Source: JAEMQF01 sp963850525
Lineage (GTDB): Bacteria; Pseudomonadota; Gammaproteobacteria; Burkholderiales; Burkholderiaceae_C
Length of the DNA stretch: 64,000 nucleotides
Reading direction: 5' to 3'
Assembly (NCBI GenBank): GCA_963850525.1
Contig: CAWKLQ010000001.1
Span: 496,001 to 560,000 of the forward strand
The notes under the pieces are model-generated. The model was given only the letters and a program-made list of their open reading frames with translations, did no database searches and was not told where the DNA came from. A program made the position numbers and the translations under genes. Positions 46,388 to 55,331 of the stretch are shown one piece after another. Position 1 is the first letter of the stretch; each line of letters starts with the position of its first letter.

Positions 46388-47605
46388 CTATTGTTTCAAC
46401 GCCTCCAACGCCAACGCCATGTGTCGCACCGCGCGTGTTGGAGCGTCCGGGTTCACGCTGCAGGCGGTGCGCTGAACCTTGGCGAATCGTTTGTGCGCGC
46501 GGTACAACCTGAGTCGTGCCGGGTCGAGCTCGCCATAACGATCCTCGTAGCCTTCGACAAACGCCCGATTCAAGCTGTCGGTGGGTATCAGAGTGCTCTT
46601 CATGAAATCGACTTCAGCCATGAAGGTCGCGACGTCGAGTTCCGGATCTCCCAGCGAGAATCTATCGAAATCGACGAGACCCAACCTTGTCCCGCTCATT
46701 AACCATTGGGACGGATGCGGTGAGCCGTGGATTGGCAGCAGCGCACGATCTGAGATATCCAGATGAAGAAGCGATATTTTTCTGAAAAACTCCTCAACGG
46801 TATCAGCTAGATCGGGAATTCGCTGACAAACAATCTGAGAATATAACTCGGTGGCGTTCAAGTGCCAGGGCAGATCAATAATATTGGAAGGATTCAGATT
46901 CGCTTTTGGAATGGAGGCACAGGCGAACCCCATTCGTCGAGCAATTTCGGTCCCGCGTTTGCCATAGAGCTCGGACCCTGCGGGCGAACCCAAAACGTTG
47001 CCTTGCCAAATCGCATTCAGTTCGCGATCCCATCGCTCCGGTTTCGCAACATCGAAGTCAAGCTCTCCTCGGGATGCAGAGTTCAGTATGTCGACGCCCG
47101 CACTGTGAAGCTCTTCTACGTTCCCATCACCTTTCCTGAAGACCTTGATGTAGTGAATTCCCGCGTCGTCTTCCAGTCGCAAGGTGCAACGCCAATGAGG
47201 ACGATAACGCACCACGCGAGCATTTGCAGAGGCCTCCAGTACTTGTTGCAGCGTCGGCAGATGCGGATCCGACGGAAATTTACCCACCTTCAGCCAACCG
47301 AGCAAGCTGTCTTGCAGAACGAGGCCATTGTCGTTTGCGGGAGGTGGTTCTTCTTTGCTGATTTCAATCAGGCAGAGGTGCTGCGGGTCGCCATGGGATT
47401 CGTAGACGAAAATGACGTACGGCAATAGGCCTGATGGATATCTTGCATAGGTCCTGCGCCAAGCAGAGTCGGCGGACCACCAGCCTCTATTTAGACCAAT
47501 ATCAGATAATAAACTCATTATATGGTCTTCTGAGGCTGCAAGATTGTTCAACTCCGCGATGTATTTTCCATGAGGCTCAGTAGGGTACATATTTACGGGC
47601 TTCAT
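46388..47605 (-). CDS. APH-like protein with degenerate kinase motif, antisense to the locus
   Basis: The 405-residue protein resembles the aminoglycoside/choline phosphotransferase fold. The catalytic motif HGDxHxxN is HGSPHPSQ (His293, Ser295 for Asp, Gln300 for Asn), while the metal-binding VDFDRFSLGDPELDVA is kept. With the catalytic aspartate replaced it may not be an active kinase. It is the only leftward gene in the locus, and its 5' half is visibly richer in A and T than its neighbours, suggesting acquisition from elsewhere. It is divergent from the next GT4 gene across about 160 bp. Confidence 0.75.
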   Translation of the reverse strand: MKPVNMYPTEPHGKYIAELNNLAASEDHIMSLLSDIGLNRGWWSADSAWRRTYARYPSGLLPYVIFVYESHGDPQHLCLIEISKEEPPPANDNGLVLQDSLLGWLKVGKFPSDPHLPTLQQVLEASANARVVRYRPHWRCTLRLEDDAGIHYIKVFRKGDGNVEELHSAGVDILNSASRGELDFDVAKPERWDRELNAIWQGNVLGSPAGSELYGKRGTEIARRMGFACASIPKANLNPSNIIDLPWHLNATELYSQIVCQRIPDLADTVEEFFRKISLLHLDISDRALLPIHGSPHPSQWLMSGTRLGLVDFDRFSLGDPELDVATFMAEVDFMKSTLIPTDSLNRAFVEGYEDRYGELDPARLRLYRAHKRFAKVQRTACSVNPDAPTRAVRHMALALEALKQ

Positions 47606-47768
47606 GCATAACTCCGTTTGGTTCCAGTTACTGGCGCTGCGGCCGAAGTCTACATGCGTGCAGCAGTTAAATCACAGAGAAGTTACGTCTTTCATTGGAG
47701 CGAAGTTCTGCCCTCAGCTTTCCGGGTCAACGTATTTTTGGACGCACTACCGCCTCTGTCGATTGACG

Positions 47769-49022
47769 ATGCACTCAAACCGCACAAGCCCCCCCCTCGG
47801 CCTTCTGGTCAAGGTCTTCCCCAAGATCACCGAGACTTTCATTCTCGAAGAAGTGTTGGGCCTGGAGAAGTTGGGTGTGCTGCTGCGCCTGTACACCCTT
47901 GCGGAACCCACCGATTCATTGACACACGATGCCGTGGCGCGCGTGGCTGCGCCGCTGGTGCAGGTTCCACGTTCGCCGCGGGGCCACGCCTACAGCTTCG
48001 CCGCGCGCCACCTGCGCTTGTTGCTAGCGTCGCCGCTGCGTTACCTGCGCACCCTGGGTAACGCGGCCGGCCGCGGCCGAAAAGGGTTGCTCGATTTCGC
48101 TCGCGCCGGCTGGCTCGCGGGCCAGCTGCGCGAAGACGGCGTAGAGCACTTGCACACGCATTTCATTTCCTCGCCCGCGGACATCGCGGAACTGGTTTCG
48201 CAGATGAGCGGGATTGGATTCTCGATCTCGGCGCACGCCAAAGACATCTACCTTTCCGACGCTGCCGATCTGCGCCGCAAACTCGCCGCCGCGCATTTCA
48301 CGGTCACCTGCACCGAGTTCAACTGCCGTGCACTGCGCAGAATCGCACCCAGCGCCCGCGTGCACCGCATGTACCACGGCATCGACCAGGGTGTGTTCAA
48401 TCCTCGCGTGCGTCAGGCAACCGGCCTGGCACCGCTGATCCTGAGCGTCGGTCGCCTGCGCGCCAAGAAGGGCCTGGACACATTGATCGATGCGTGCCGA
48501 TTGCTGCGCGGCCGCGGCTTGCTGTTTCGCTGTGAGATCGTCGGCTACGGCGAAGAGCGTGACCGCCTGCAGGCCCTGATCGACTCGTATGAACTGACGG
48601 ACCGCATCACGCTCACCGGCAAACTCGTGCGCGACGAAGTCGTGCAACGCTACGCGCGCGCCGCCGTGTACGTGCAGCCTTCACGCATCGCCGCAGACGG
48701 CGATCGCGACGGCATTCCCAACGTCTTGCTCGAAGCCATGGCGATTGGCCTGCCGGTGGTTGCGAGCCGGGTCTCTGGGATTCCGGAGCTGGTGCGGCAT
48801 CGCCACAACGGCCTGCTCGTGCAAGCCGACGATGCCGCGGCGCTTGCCGATGGCATTGGCGAACTGATCGGCGACAAGGCACTCGGCGCATTGCTCGGCG
48901 CGAATGCGCGTACGACGGTGACCGAGAACTTCAACAATCAACGCAACTTGCGCCTTGTGCTGCAGCTGCTGGAGCACACTCATGGGCACGCCCAACACCC
49001 TGCCCGCCGCGCCGTTGCCTGA
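47769..49022 (+). CDS. GT4-like glycosyltransferase
   Basis: The 417-residue GT-B protein has LLVKVFPKITETFILEEVLG at the start, HLHTHFISSPADIAELVSQM in the acceptor half, ISAHAKDIYLS, and the donor motif GIPNVLLEAMAIGLPVVASR. ATG 47769 matches the N-terminus of related proteins; a longer frame from 47604 would begin in the divergent control region. It pairs with the next gene, a close paralogue, and a GAGGGG site spans the junction between them. Confidence 0.88.
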   Translation: MHSNRTSPPLGLLVKVFPKITETFILEEVLGLEKLGVLLRLYTLAEPTDSLTHDAVARVAAPLVQVPRSPRGHAYSFAARHLRLLLASPLRYLRTLGNAAGRGRKGLLDFARAGWLAGQLREDGVEHLHTHFISSPADIAELVSQMSGIGFSISAHAKDIYLSDAADLRRKLAAAHFTVTCTEFNCRALRRIAPSARVHRMYHGIDQGVFNPRVRQATGLAPLILSVGRLRAKKGLDTLIDACRLLRGRGLLFRCEIVGYGEERDRLQALIDSYELTDRITLTGKLVRDEVVQRYARAAVYVQPSRIAADGDRDGIPNVLLEAMAIGLPVVASRVSGIPELVRHRHNGLLVQADDAAALADGIGELIGDKALGALLGANARTTVTENFNNQRNLRLVLQLLEHTHGHAQHPARRAVA

Positions 49023-49032
49023 GGGGACTGCG

Positions 49033-50403
49033 ATGCGCACCAAAGTTGCTTACGTCATGAAGGGCTTTCCGCGCTTGTCGGAGACCTTCATCACACACGA
49101 GATTCATCAGCTCGAGCGTCTTGGCCTGGCGCTGCGGCTGTTTTCCATCAAGCGCGAGAACGAGCCTCTGGTGCACCCAGTGGTGGCGGCGATTCGGGCG
49201 CCGCTCAGCTACCTGCCCAAGGCCACTTCGGTATCGGGCACCACGCTCGCGCGCTGGCTCGCGCAGAACCTGCCTGCGTTTGGCCGCGCGCACCTGCGGG
49301 TCATGTCGCGCCACCCCCTGCGCTGGCTCGGCGCGGCGGGTTCGGCGTTGGCACTGGCGTGGCGCCATCGTGGCCACGACGAAGCCGGCCGGAAACGCCT
49401 GCGCAAGGTCTACATCAAGGAGTTTCTGCAAGCCGGCGAAATCGCCGACCAAGTGCAACGCGCCGGCGACGTGGGCCATTTGCACGGCCACTTTTGCCAC
49501 GGCGTGGCGACGATCACCTGGTTCGCCAGCCGCATGACCGGGATCGGCTTCAGCTTCACGGCCCACGCCAAAGACATCTACCAGGCCGAGCTGAACCCGG
49601 GTCGGTTGCTCGAGCGCAAGCTCGGCGCGGCGCGATTCGTCGCCACCTGCACCTGCGCCAACGCACACGTATTGCGCGCCCGCCATGAGCGGCCCGATGA
49701 AGTGCATGCGATCTACCATGGCCTGGACACCGATTGGTTTGCCCCGGCGCCCAAGCAGCAAAACCCTGCAGGCGCGGGTGACGAGTTGCCGCCGCTGATC
49801 CTTGCGGTGGGCCGTTTCGTCGAGAAGAAGGGTTTCGACCATCTGGTGCAAGCGTGCGCCAGATTGCGCGACGCAGGCGCGGCGTTTCGTTGCGTCATCG
49901 TGGGTGAGATGGGCAGCGCTCACGCAGCGATTCTGCGGCTCATCGAGCAACTCGAACTGAGCGCGCACGTGCAATTGCGCAGCGCCGTGGCGCAGGACGA
50001 ACTGCGCCGCATCTACGCGCAGGCGCGCGTCTTCGCGCTGCCCTGCCAGATCATGGAAGACGGCGATCGCGACGGTTTCCCGAACGTCCTGGCCGAGGCC
50101 ATGGCGATGGGCCTGCCGGTCGTGTCGACATCGATTTCCGGGATTCCGGAACTGATCGACGACGGCGTTCACGGCTTGCTCGTCGAGCCGCGCGATGCCG
50201 GCGCGTTGGCGCAGGCACTGCTGCGGGTGATCGAGGATGACGCGTTGCACGCCCGGCTGACGATGCTGGGCCGGCAGCGCATTTGCGAGCGCTTCGATTC
50301 GCGCCGCACGACGATCGCGCTGCACGATTTGTTCGTCGCACAACTCGGGCGCACCCGCGAAGGCAGCACCGGCTTGCATACCCACGCTCAGGCCCGTGCA
50401 TGA
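49033..50403 (+). CDS. GT4-like glycosyltransferase
   Basis: The 456-residue protein is a paralogue of the preceding GT4. It shows VAYVMKGFPRLSETFITHEI, HLHGHFCHGVATITWFASRM, FTAHAKDIYQAEL and the donor motif GFPNVLAEAMAMGLPVVSTS. ATG 49033 follows a GAGG site 10 bp after the upstream stop; an ATG at 48982 is also possible. It overlaps the following heparinase-type gene (ATGA), tying transfer and lyase steps in one transcript. Confidence 0.88.
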   Translation: MRTKVAYVMKGFPRLSETFITHEIHQLERLGLALRLFSIKRENEPLVHPVVAAIRAPLSYLPKATSVSGTTLARWLAQNLPAFGRAHLRVMSRHPLRWLGAAGSALALAWRHRGHDEAGRKRLRKVYIKEFLQAGEIADQVQRAGDVGHLHGHFCHGVATITWFASRMTGIGFSFTAHAKDIYQAELNPGRLLERKLGAARFVATCTCANAHVLRARHERPDEVHAIYHGLDTDWFAPAPKQQNPAGAGDELPPLILAVGRFVEKKGFDHLVQACARLRDAGAAFRCVIVGEMGSAHAAILRLIEQLELSAHVQLRSAVAQDELRRIYAQARVFALPCQIMEDGDRDGFPNVLAEAMAMGLPVVSTSISGIPELIDDGVHGLLVEPRDAGALAQALLRVIEDDALHARLTMLGRQRICERFDSRRTTIALHDLFVAQLGRTREGSTGLHTHAQARA

Positions 50404-52535
50404 ACGCGCTGGACGAAGTTGCCACGATGCCCGCCGCTGTCGCGCCGCAATGGCGCGCCGACAGGGAATCGATCTTCCACGCCGCTTGGTCCGCGCTGGA
50501 CGACGCCCAACTGCTGGCGCACTTCCGCTCTGCGCGCGAGGTTCACATCGAGCTGATCGTCGACGAGGAAGAATGCAGCGCCGCCAAGATCGACGCGATC
50601 ACCCTCGGGCGTTTCGAGTTCAACGGCGAGACGCACGCGCTGCCCGAGCCGCTGGCCTGGTTGCACAACCCGAGCACGGATATCGAGTGGCACATCCTGC
50701 TGCACAAGTTCTACTACGCGGCCGGCTTGGGGCGCGCCTATCTGGCAAGCGGCGACGAGCGCTATGCCAAACGCTGGGCGCAATTGCTCGGCGGCTGGAT
50801 GCAGAGCACGCCACCCGGTTTCATCGCTGCCGACGTGACCGGCCGGCGCGTGCAGAACTGGATCTACAGCTTGTGCGCTTTCGCGTGCCACGGTGCGCGT
50901 CACGTGGCGCCGATCGCCCCCGATTTCTTTCGGTGTCTGCTCGACTCACTGCACGAGCAGGTGGAGTTCCTCTGCGCCAACCTCACGCCCAAGCGCAACC
51001 ACCGCACGCTCGAGCTGTATGCGATTTTCCTTGCCGGTGTCGCATTCCCGGAGATGAAGCGCTCTGCGCAATGGCGCGAGTTTGCGTTGCAAGAAACACT
51101 GATCAACCTGCGTGCTGACCTGCTCGCCGACGGTGTGCACTGCGAGCTTTCCACCGACTATCACCACCTCGCGCTGCGCAACTGGCTGAACGTTCGCACC
51201 CTGGCGGCGCGCCATCGCGTTGCGGTGCCGCCGGAGATGGACAAGCTGCTGGGGCACGCGCTCGAGTTCAGCATGCATGTGCACAAACCCGACGGCATCG
51301 TGCCCAGCTTGTCGGATGGCGACGCGCGCAGTTTCCTGCCGGTGCTCGCCCTGGGCGCGCAGCTCTACGGCCGCGAAGACATGCGCTGGGTCGCCACACG
51401 CGGCGCGCTAGGCCGAGCGCCGACGCACCGCGCCGTGCACTTCGGCGCCAGCGGCTATACCGTGCTGCGCAGCTCCTGGGGCAGTGGGCCGGGCGACTTT
51501 GACGCGGCGCAGTACCTGGTGTTCGACAGCGGGCCACTCGGCGAAGGCAACCACGGCCACTTCGATTGCTTGAACTTCGAACTTGCTGCGGCCGGCCGGT
51601 CCCTCATCGTCGATCCCGGGCGCTATACGTACAGCGAGGCGCCGATCGGCGACACCGCAGAGAACTGGCGGGTGCGCTTTCGCAGCACTGCTGCGCACAA
51701 CACGGTGTGCGTGGACGGGCGCAACCAGACGCGCTATGTGCAGAAACCGATCAAGGGGGGCGCGGCTCATTCGGGCCATTTGGGCCATTCGCACGGGTCG
51801 GTGCGGCACAAGATCGCCGGGCCGGCGCCGGCGGCCTCCCTCCTCGAGTTCGCCGAGGCGTCGGGGTTCACGTTGCTGCATGGCCGCGCCGACAGCCATG
51901 AGTACGACGCAGTGCACGAGCGCTTCATCGCGTGCGTTGACGCGTGGTACTGGATCGTCAGCGACGCCTTGCGTGCCCCCACCGTGCACGACTACGTGGT
52001 GAATTTTCAGCTCGGCGCGCCAGCCTTCGGGCGCACGCAGATGAGCGTGGGTTCCGACATTCGTGTCGCCAGCCCCCAACTTGCCATCGGCGTTCCTTGC
52101 CGGGTGGGCATCGACGCAGCGCTTTGCGATGCCTGGGTCTCGCAGCGCTATGGCAGCAAACACGCCGCACCTGCACTGCGGTGCTCGACGCAAGCAGCCA
52201 ACGTCGACTTCGACACCGTGCTCGTGCCATGGCGCATCAAACCCGCACGGGCCGCCGTGGCCGATCTCGCGGCCATGGGCGCAGACGGGGAGCTGGGCAC
52301 GGCAGTTCGCATCGAAGTCGAACTCGACGGGCAAACGCACGTGGACACCTGGTTCCACGCGCGTGGGGCGAGTTCGCGGAAGTGGGCGCTGTGTGGCCTG
52401 GACTTCGTCGGCCGTTGGGTGCATGTGCGCCACGGCGCCGCTGGCCGGGTGCTGCGCGCTGTGTCGCACGCGGGCGCGGGCCTCTGGCAAGACGGGCGGG
52501 TCGTGCCTTTGCAGCTGGCCCAGAGCCGGCTTTGA
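50400..52535 (+). CDS. Heparinase II/III-family protein (polysaccharide lyase)
   Basis: The 711-residue protein has the full heparinase II/III layout. The toroid carries NPSTDIEWHILLHKFYYAAG, TPKRNHRTLELYAIFLAGVA and ELSTDYHHLALRNWLNVRTL; the beta-sandwich starts with LGEGNHGHFDCLNFELAAAG, then LIVDPGRYTYSE and STAAHNTVCVDGRNQTRY. Members next to glycosyltransferases are often assigned to polymer trimming during secretion. There is no signal peptide. It is translationally coupled to the GT4 before it, and the APH-like gene starts 7 bp after its stop. It is a distant paralogue of the lyase at 44464. Confidence 0.88.
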   Translation: MNALDEVATMPAAVAPQWRADRESIFHAAWSALDDAQLLAHFRSAREVHIELIVDEEECSAAKIDAITLGRFEFNGETHALPEPLAWLHNPSTDIEWHILLHKFYYAAGLGRAYLASGDERYAKRWAQLLGGWMQSTPPGFIAADVTGRRVQNWIYSLCAFACHGARHVAPIAPDFFRCLLDSLHEQVEFLCANLTPKRNHRTLELYAIFLAGVAFPEMKRSAQWREFALQETLINLRADLLADGVHCELSTDYHHLALRNWLNVRTLAARHRVAVPPEMDKLLGHALEFSMHVHKPDGIVPSLSDGDARSFLPVLALGAQLYGREDMRWVATRGALGRAPTHRAVHFGASGYTVLRSSWGSGPGDFDAAQYLVFDSGPLGEGNHGHFDCLNFELAAAGRSLIVDPGRYTYSEAPIGDTAENWRVRFRSTAAHNTVCVDGRNQTRYVQKPIKGGAAHSGHLGHSHGSVRHKIAGPAPAASLLEFAEASGFTLLHGRADSHEYDAVHERFIACVDAWYWIVSDALRAPTVHDYVVNFQLGAPAFGRTQMSVGSDIRVASPQLAIGVPCRVGIDAALCDAWVSQRYGSKHAAPALRCSTQAANVDFDTVLVPWRIKPARAAVADLAAMGADGELGTAVRIEVELDGQTHVDTWFHARGASSRKWALCGLDFVGRWVHVRHGAAGRVLRAVSHAGAGLWQDGRVVPLQLAQSRL

Positions 52536-52542
52536 GAAGCGC

Positions 52543-53949
52543 ATGAACACCGACAACACCTTGCCCGTCGACCCGCTTTTGCCGCAGTTGCCGGTGGCTT
52601 TGAACGCCGCGGCGATGACCGAGGTGTTCGACCGGTTGGTGCGAACGCAGCGACCCCACCTGGCCGTGCAGGCCTGTACAGTGGATCGCATCAAGTACCG
52701 CCCGCGGCGCAACATCGCCGTTTCGTATCGCCTGCGGATTTGCGACGCGCAGTCCGGACGGACCTTCGATCAACTCGTCGCGACACGCTTTTGCACGGCG
52801 GGCGAAAGCGCGCGGCGGCACGCGAACGCGCTGCGCCGCGAACCCATTGCCAACGCCGTGGGCCTGGCGAATTCGCACGTGGCCGCGCTCGACATGGTGG
52901 CAGCGTGGTGGCCCAACGACGCAAAACTGGGTGCCGCGGCCGCACTCCTGGGGGGGGGGTGCCAGGTGCGCCAAGGACTGATGGGCGATGTGCTCGCCGC
53001 CTTGACGGACGGGCGCGGCGAGCTTGTCTCGAATGAAATCGACCTGGCGCAAGTCGTGCCGGAACACCGTGCCTGCGCTCGCGTCGAGTTGGCCTACCGC
53101 GCCACGTCGTCAGGGCCGGTGCTGCACCGAACCGTGTATGTGAAGGCGCAAGCGTGCGGCGCCGACACGCACGCCGCGATGCAGGCGCTGCACCGCAGCC
53201 CAGCGCAGACCGAAGGGCGTTTGCTCACGCCGAGGCCGCTCCTTTGGCAGGCGCAGTTTGGCTTGCATTGGCAAGACGCGTTGCCCGGAACGCCGCTGCT
53301 CGACGCGGCGCGCGAGGTCGGCGCCGCGGCTGCGTGGCAGGTCGGCAGCGGTCTTGCTGAGCTGCACGCGACGCCCGTGCCGACGCAGCGCAGCGTCGGC
53401 GCGGCTGAACTGCGCGAGCGACTGCGCCGAGTGGCCGACACCCTGATTGCTGTCGAGCCGCGCTGGGAGTGCGCCGCGCGTGCGCTGGCCGGTTCGCTCG
53501 CACAGGGCATCGGCGCTGTGTGCGACGCGAAGAACGTCACGCTTCATGGTGACTTGCACCCGCGCAATGTTCTGGTCGTTGGCGATCGGCTGGGCTTTAT
53601 TGATCTTGACGAGATCCGACTCGGCCCCGCGATTGCCGACCTCGGCGACTGGATTGCCGACGCGCTGTACCGTGCACTCCTCAGTCGGCAAAGCGTCGCA
53701 AATGCACTCATGGCGTGCCGCGCCTTCGTGCACGCCTACGCCGGCGCGTCGGGTACCTCATGCGGGGAAAGCGCACTGGCGTGGAGCACGGCGAACAGCC
53801 TGTTCTGCCAACGCGCCTGGCGTTCTGTCGTGAACCTGAAACCCGGGCGCTATGCCCTCGTCATGCCACTGCTCGACACCGCAGCGGCGATTCTGCACGC
53901 CGGCTCGATTGACGCCGCGCTTGACTCACGCAGCAGGCTTGCCGCATGA
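52543..53949 (+). CDS. APH-like phosphotransferase, intact motif
   Basis: The 468-residue protein has the aminoglycoside/choline kinase fold in its C-terminal half. The catalytic motif is HGDLHPRN (His335, Asp337, Asn342) and the metal site GFIDLDEIRLGP. The N-terminal half (YRPRRNIAVSYRLRICDAQ, then AWWPNDAKLG) is shared with the proteins at 53946 and 57385 and marks a locus-specific subfamily. It probably phosphorylates a small molecule or glycan intermediate. It overlaps the next APH-like gene by four bases. Confidence 0.82.
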   Translation: MNTDNTLPVDPLLPQLPVALNAAAMTEVFDRLVRTQRPHLAVQACTVDRIKYRPRRNIAVSYRLRICDAQSGRTFDQLVATRFCTAGESARRHANALRREPIANAVGLANSHVAALDMVAAWWPNDAKLGAAAALLGGGCQVRQGLMGDVLAALTDGRGELVSNEIDLAQVVPEHRACARVELAYRATSSGPVLHRTVYVKAQACGADTHAAMQALHRSPAQTEGRLLTPRPLLWQAQFGLHWQDALPGTPLLDAAREVGAAAAWQVGSGLAELHATPVPTQRSVGAAELRERLRRVADTLIAVEPRWECAARALAGSLAQGIGAVCDAKNVTLHGDLHPRNVLVVGDRLGFIDLDEIRLGPAIADLGDWIADALYRALLSRQSVANALMACRAFVHAYAGASGTSCGESALAWSTANSLFCQRAWRSVVNLKPGRYALVMPLLDTAAAILHAGSIDAALDSRSRLAA

Positions 53950-55331
53950 ACGCTGTTCTCGCACCCGCACACAGCGCCGCTTCGCCGTGGGCAGATCTGA
54001 ACGCCGCGCCCGATGCGCAGCAATTGCGCGATGCGCTGCAAAGCAGCTTGGCTGGCTTCCAAACGGGAGCACGGGTGATCGACGCAGTGCGCGTCTCCAA
54101 AGTGCGCCGCAGCAGTTCGTTGCGACGCAATCCGCATCCGATCTCGATGTGCCTGGATCTCGACGTGCGCGACGCCGCAGGCGCCAAGCTCAGCGTGCAG
54201 CGCTTCTACGCCAAGGCGTTTCGCGGCGGTGCCAGTGCCGCAGCCTTCGCGGCCGCAGATCGAACTGCGATGGCGACGCCGGCAATCGGCGCCGCCCTGT
54301 CTCACGTCGAAGAACTGGACATGCTCGTCTGGGCATGGCCAAACGATCCGTCGCTGCCGCAACTGGCCACGTTGGTGAACCCGTCGCGCTTGCCTGGGCA
54401 TCTGCCCGAAGCAGTTCTCGGGCCCGACGGCTCCATTGCCTCGGTTGAGGTGTTGCGCTACGAACCTGAGCGCCGCGCGACCCTGCGCTGCACCTTGAAC
54501 CGGGCGGGTGCGACTCGAACGCAATGTGTCGTGTACGGCAAGACCTTCGGCGACGAAGAGGCCGCCCAGACCTTGCTGCAGCGCTTTGAGTATTTCTGGA
54601 AGCTGGCCCAAAGCCATGCCGCCGCGCCGCAGGTCGCGCAACCGCTGGGTTGGGACCGCACGACCCGCACGCTGTGGCAGGCCGCCGCGGCGGGCCAGCC
54701 CTTGATGGCGGTGGCGAATTCGGTCGATGCGCTCGCCGATTTCGAACGCATCGGTCGGGCCTTGGCCAAGCTGCACGTAGCGGCGCTTCCGGCCGCTTCG
54801 GTTCGGTCTACCACCCGGTCCACCACCCATTGGCTCGGCGAGCTGCAGCTTCGAGTGCAAAAAATCAGCCGCGCGCTGCCCGACTTCGCCGCGCGTGCGC
54901 GCAACCTCTCCACCACGCTGGAGACCGCGACCCTGCGCTTGCCGTGGGCCGGCCAGACCTTGATTCATGGTGACTTCCATCCGGAGCAGGTGTGGCTGAA
55001 CGAGAGTCGCGTGGTGTTCTTCGATTTCGACGAATTTGCGCTGGGCAACCCGATGGAAGACTTGGCTGAGTTCATCGTCAAACTCGAACAGCTCGGTTCC
55101 TCGCCCGAGCGCTGCAAACGCCAGGCCGAGGCCTTGACCCTGGCCTACCGCGCCGCGGCACCACGCTTTTTCAACGCGCAATGGCTGCAGTGGCATCGCT
55201 CGATGCAGACGCTTCTCCAGGCGAGCCGGGCGTTCATTTACCAAGAGCCAGGTTGGCAGACCCAGATAGCGGTGCGCCTGGCGGCGAGCGAATCGCTTGC
55301 AGCGACTGTTTGCCTCGAGGGCGGCGCATGA
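53946..55331 (+). CDS. APH-like protein, partly altered motif
   Basis: The 461-residue protein is a paralogue of its neighbour. The catalytic motif is HGDFHPEQ (His341, Asp343, Gln348 in place of Asn), followed by VVFFDFDEFALGNPMEDLAE. The Asn-to-Gln change affects a metal ligand, so activity is uncertain; it could act as a partner subunit of the intact kinase encoded just before it. It overlaps both neighbours by four bases and leads directly into the ABC exporter. Confidence 0.8.
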   Translation: MNAVLAPAHSAASPWADLNAAPDAQQLRDALQSSLAGFQTGARVIDAVRVSKVRRSSSLRRNPHPISMCLDLDVRDAAGAKLSVQRFYAKAFRGGASAAAFAAADRTAMATPAIGAALSHVEELDMLVWAWPNDPSLPQLATLVNPSRLPGHLPEAVLGPDGSIASVEVLRYEPERRATLRCTLNRAGATRTQCVVYGKTFGDEEAAQTLLQRFEYFWKLAQSHAAAPQVAQPLGWDRTTRTLWQAAAAGQPLMAVANSVDALADFERIGRALAKLHVAALPAASVRSTTRSTTHWLGELQLRVQKISRALPDFAARARNLSTTLETATLRLPWAGQTLIHGDFHPEQVWLNESRVVFFDFDEFALGNPMEDLAEFIVKLEQLGSSPERCKRQAEALTLAYRAAAPRFFNAQWLQWHRSMQTLLQASRAFIYQEPGWQTQIAVRLAASESLAATVCLEGGA

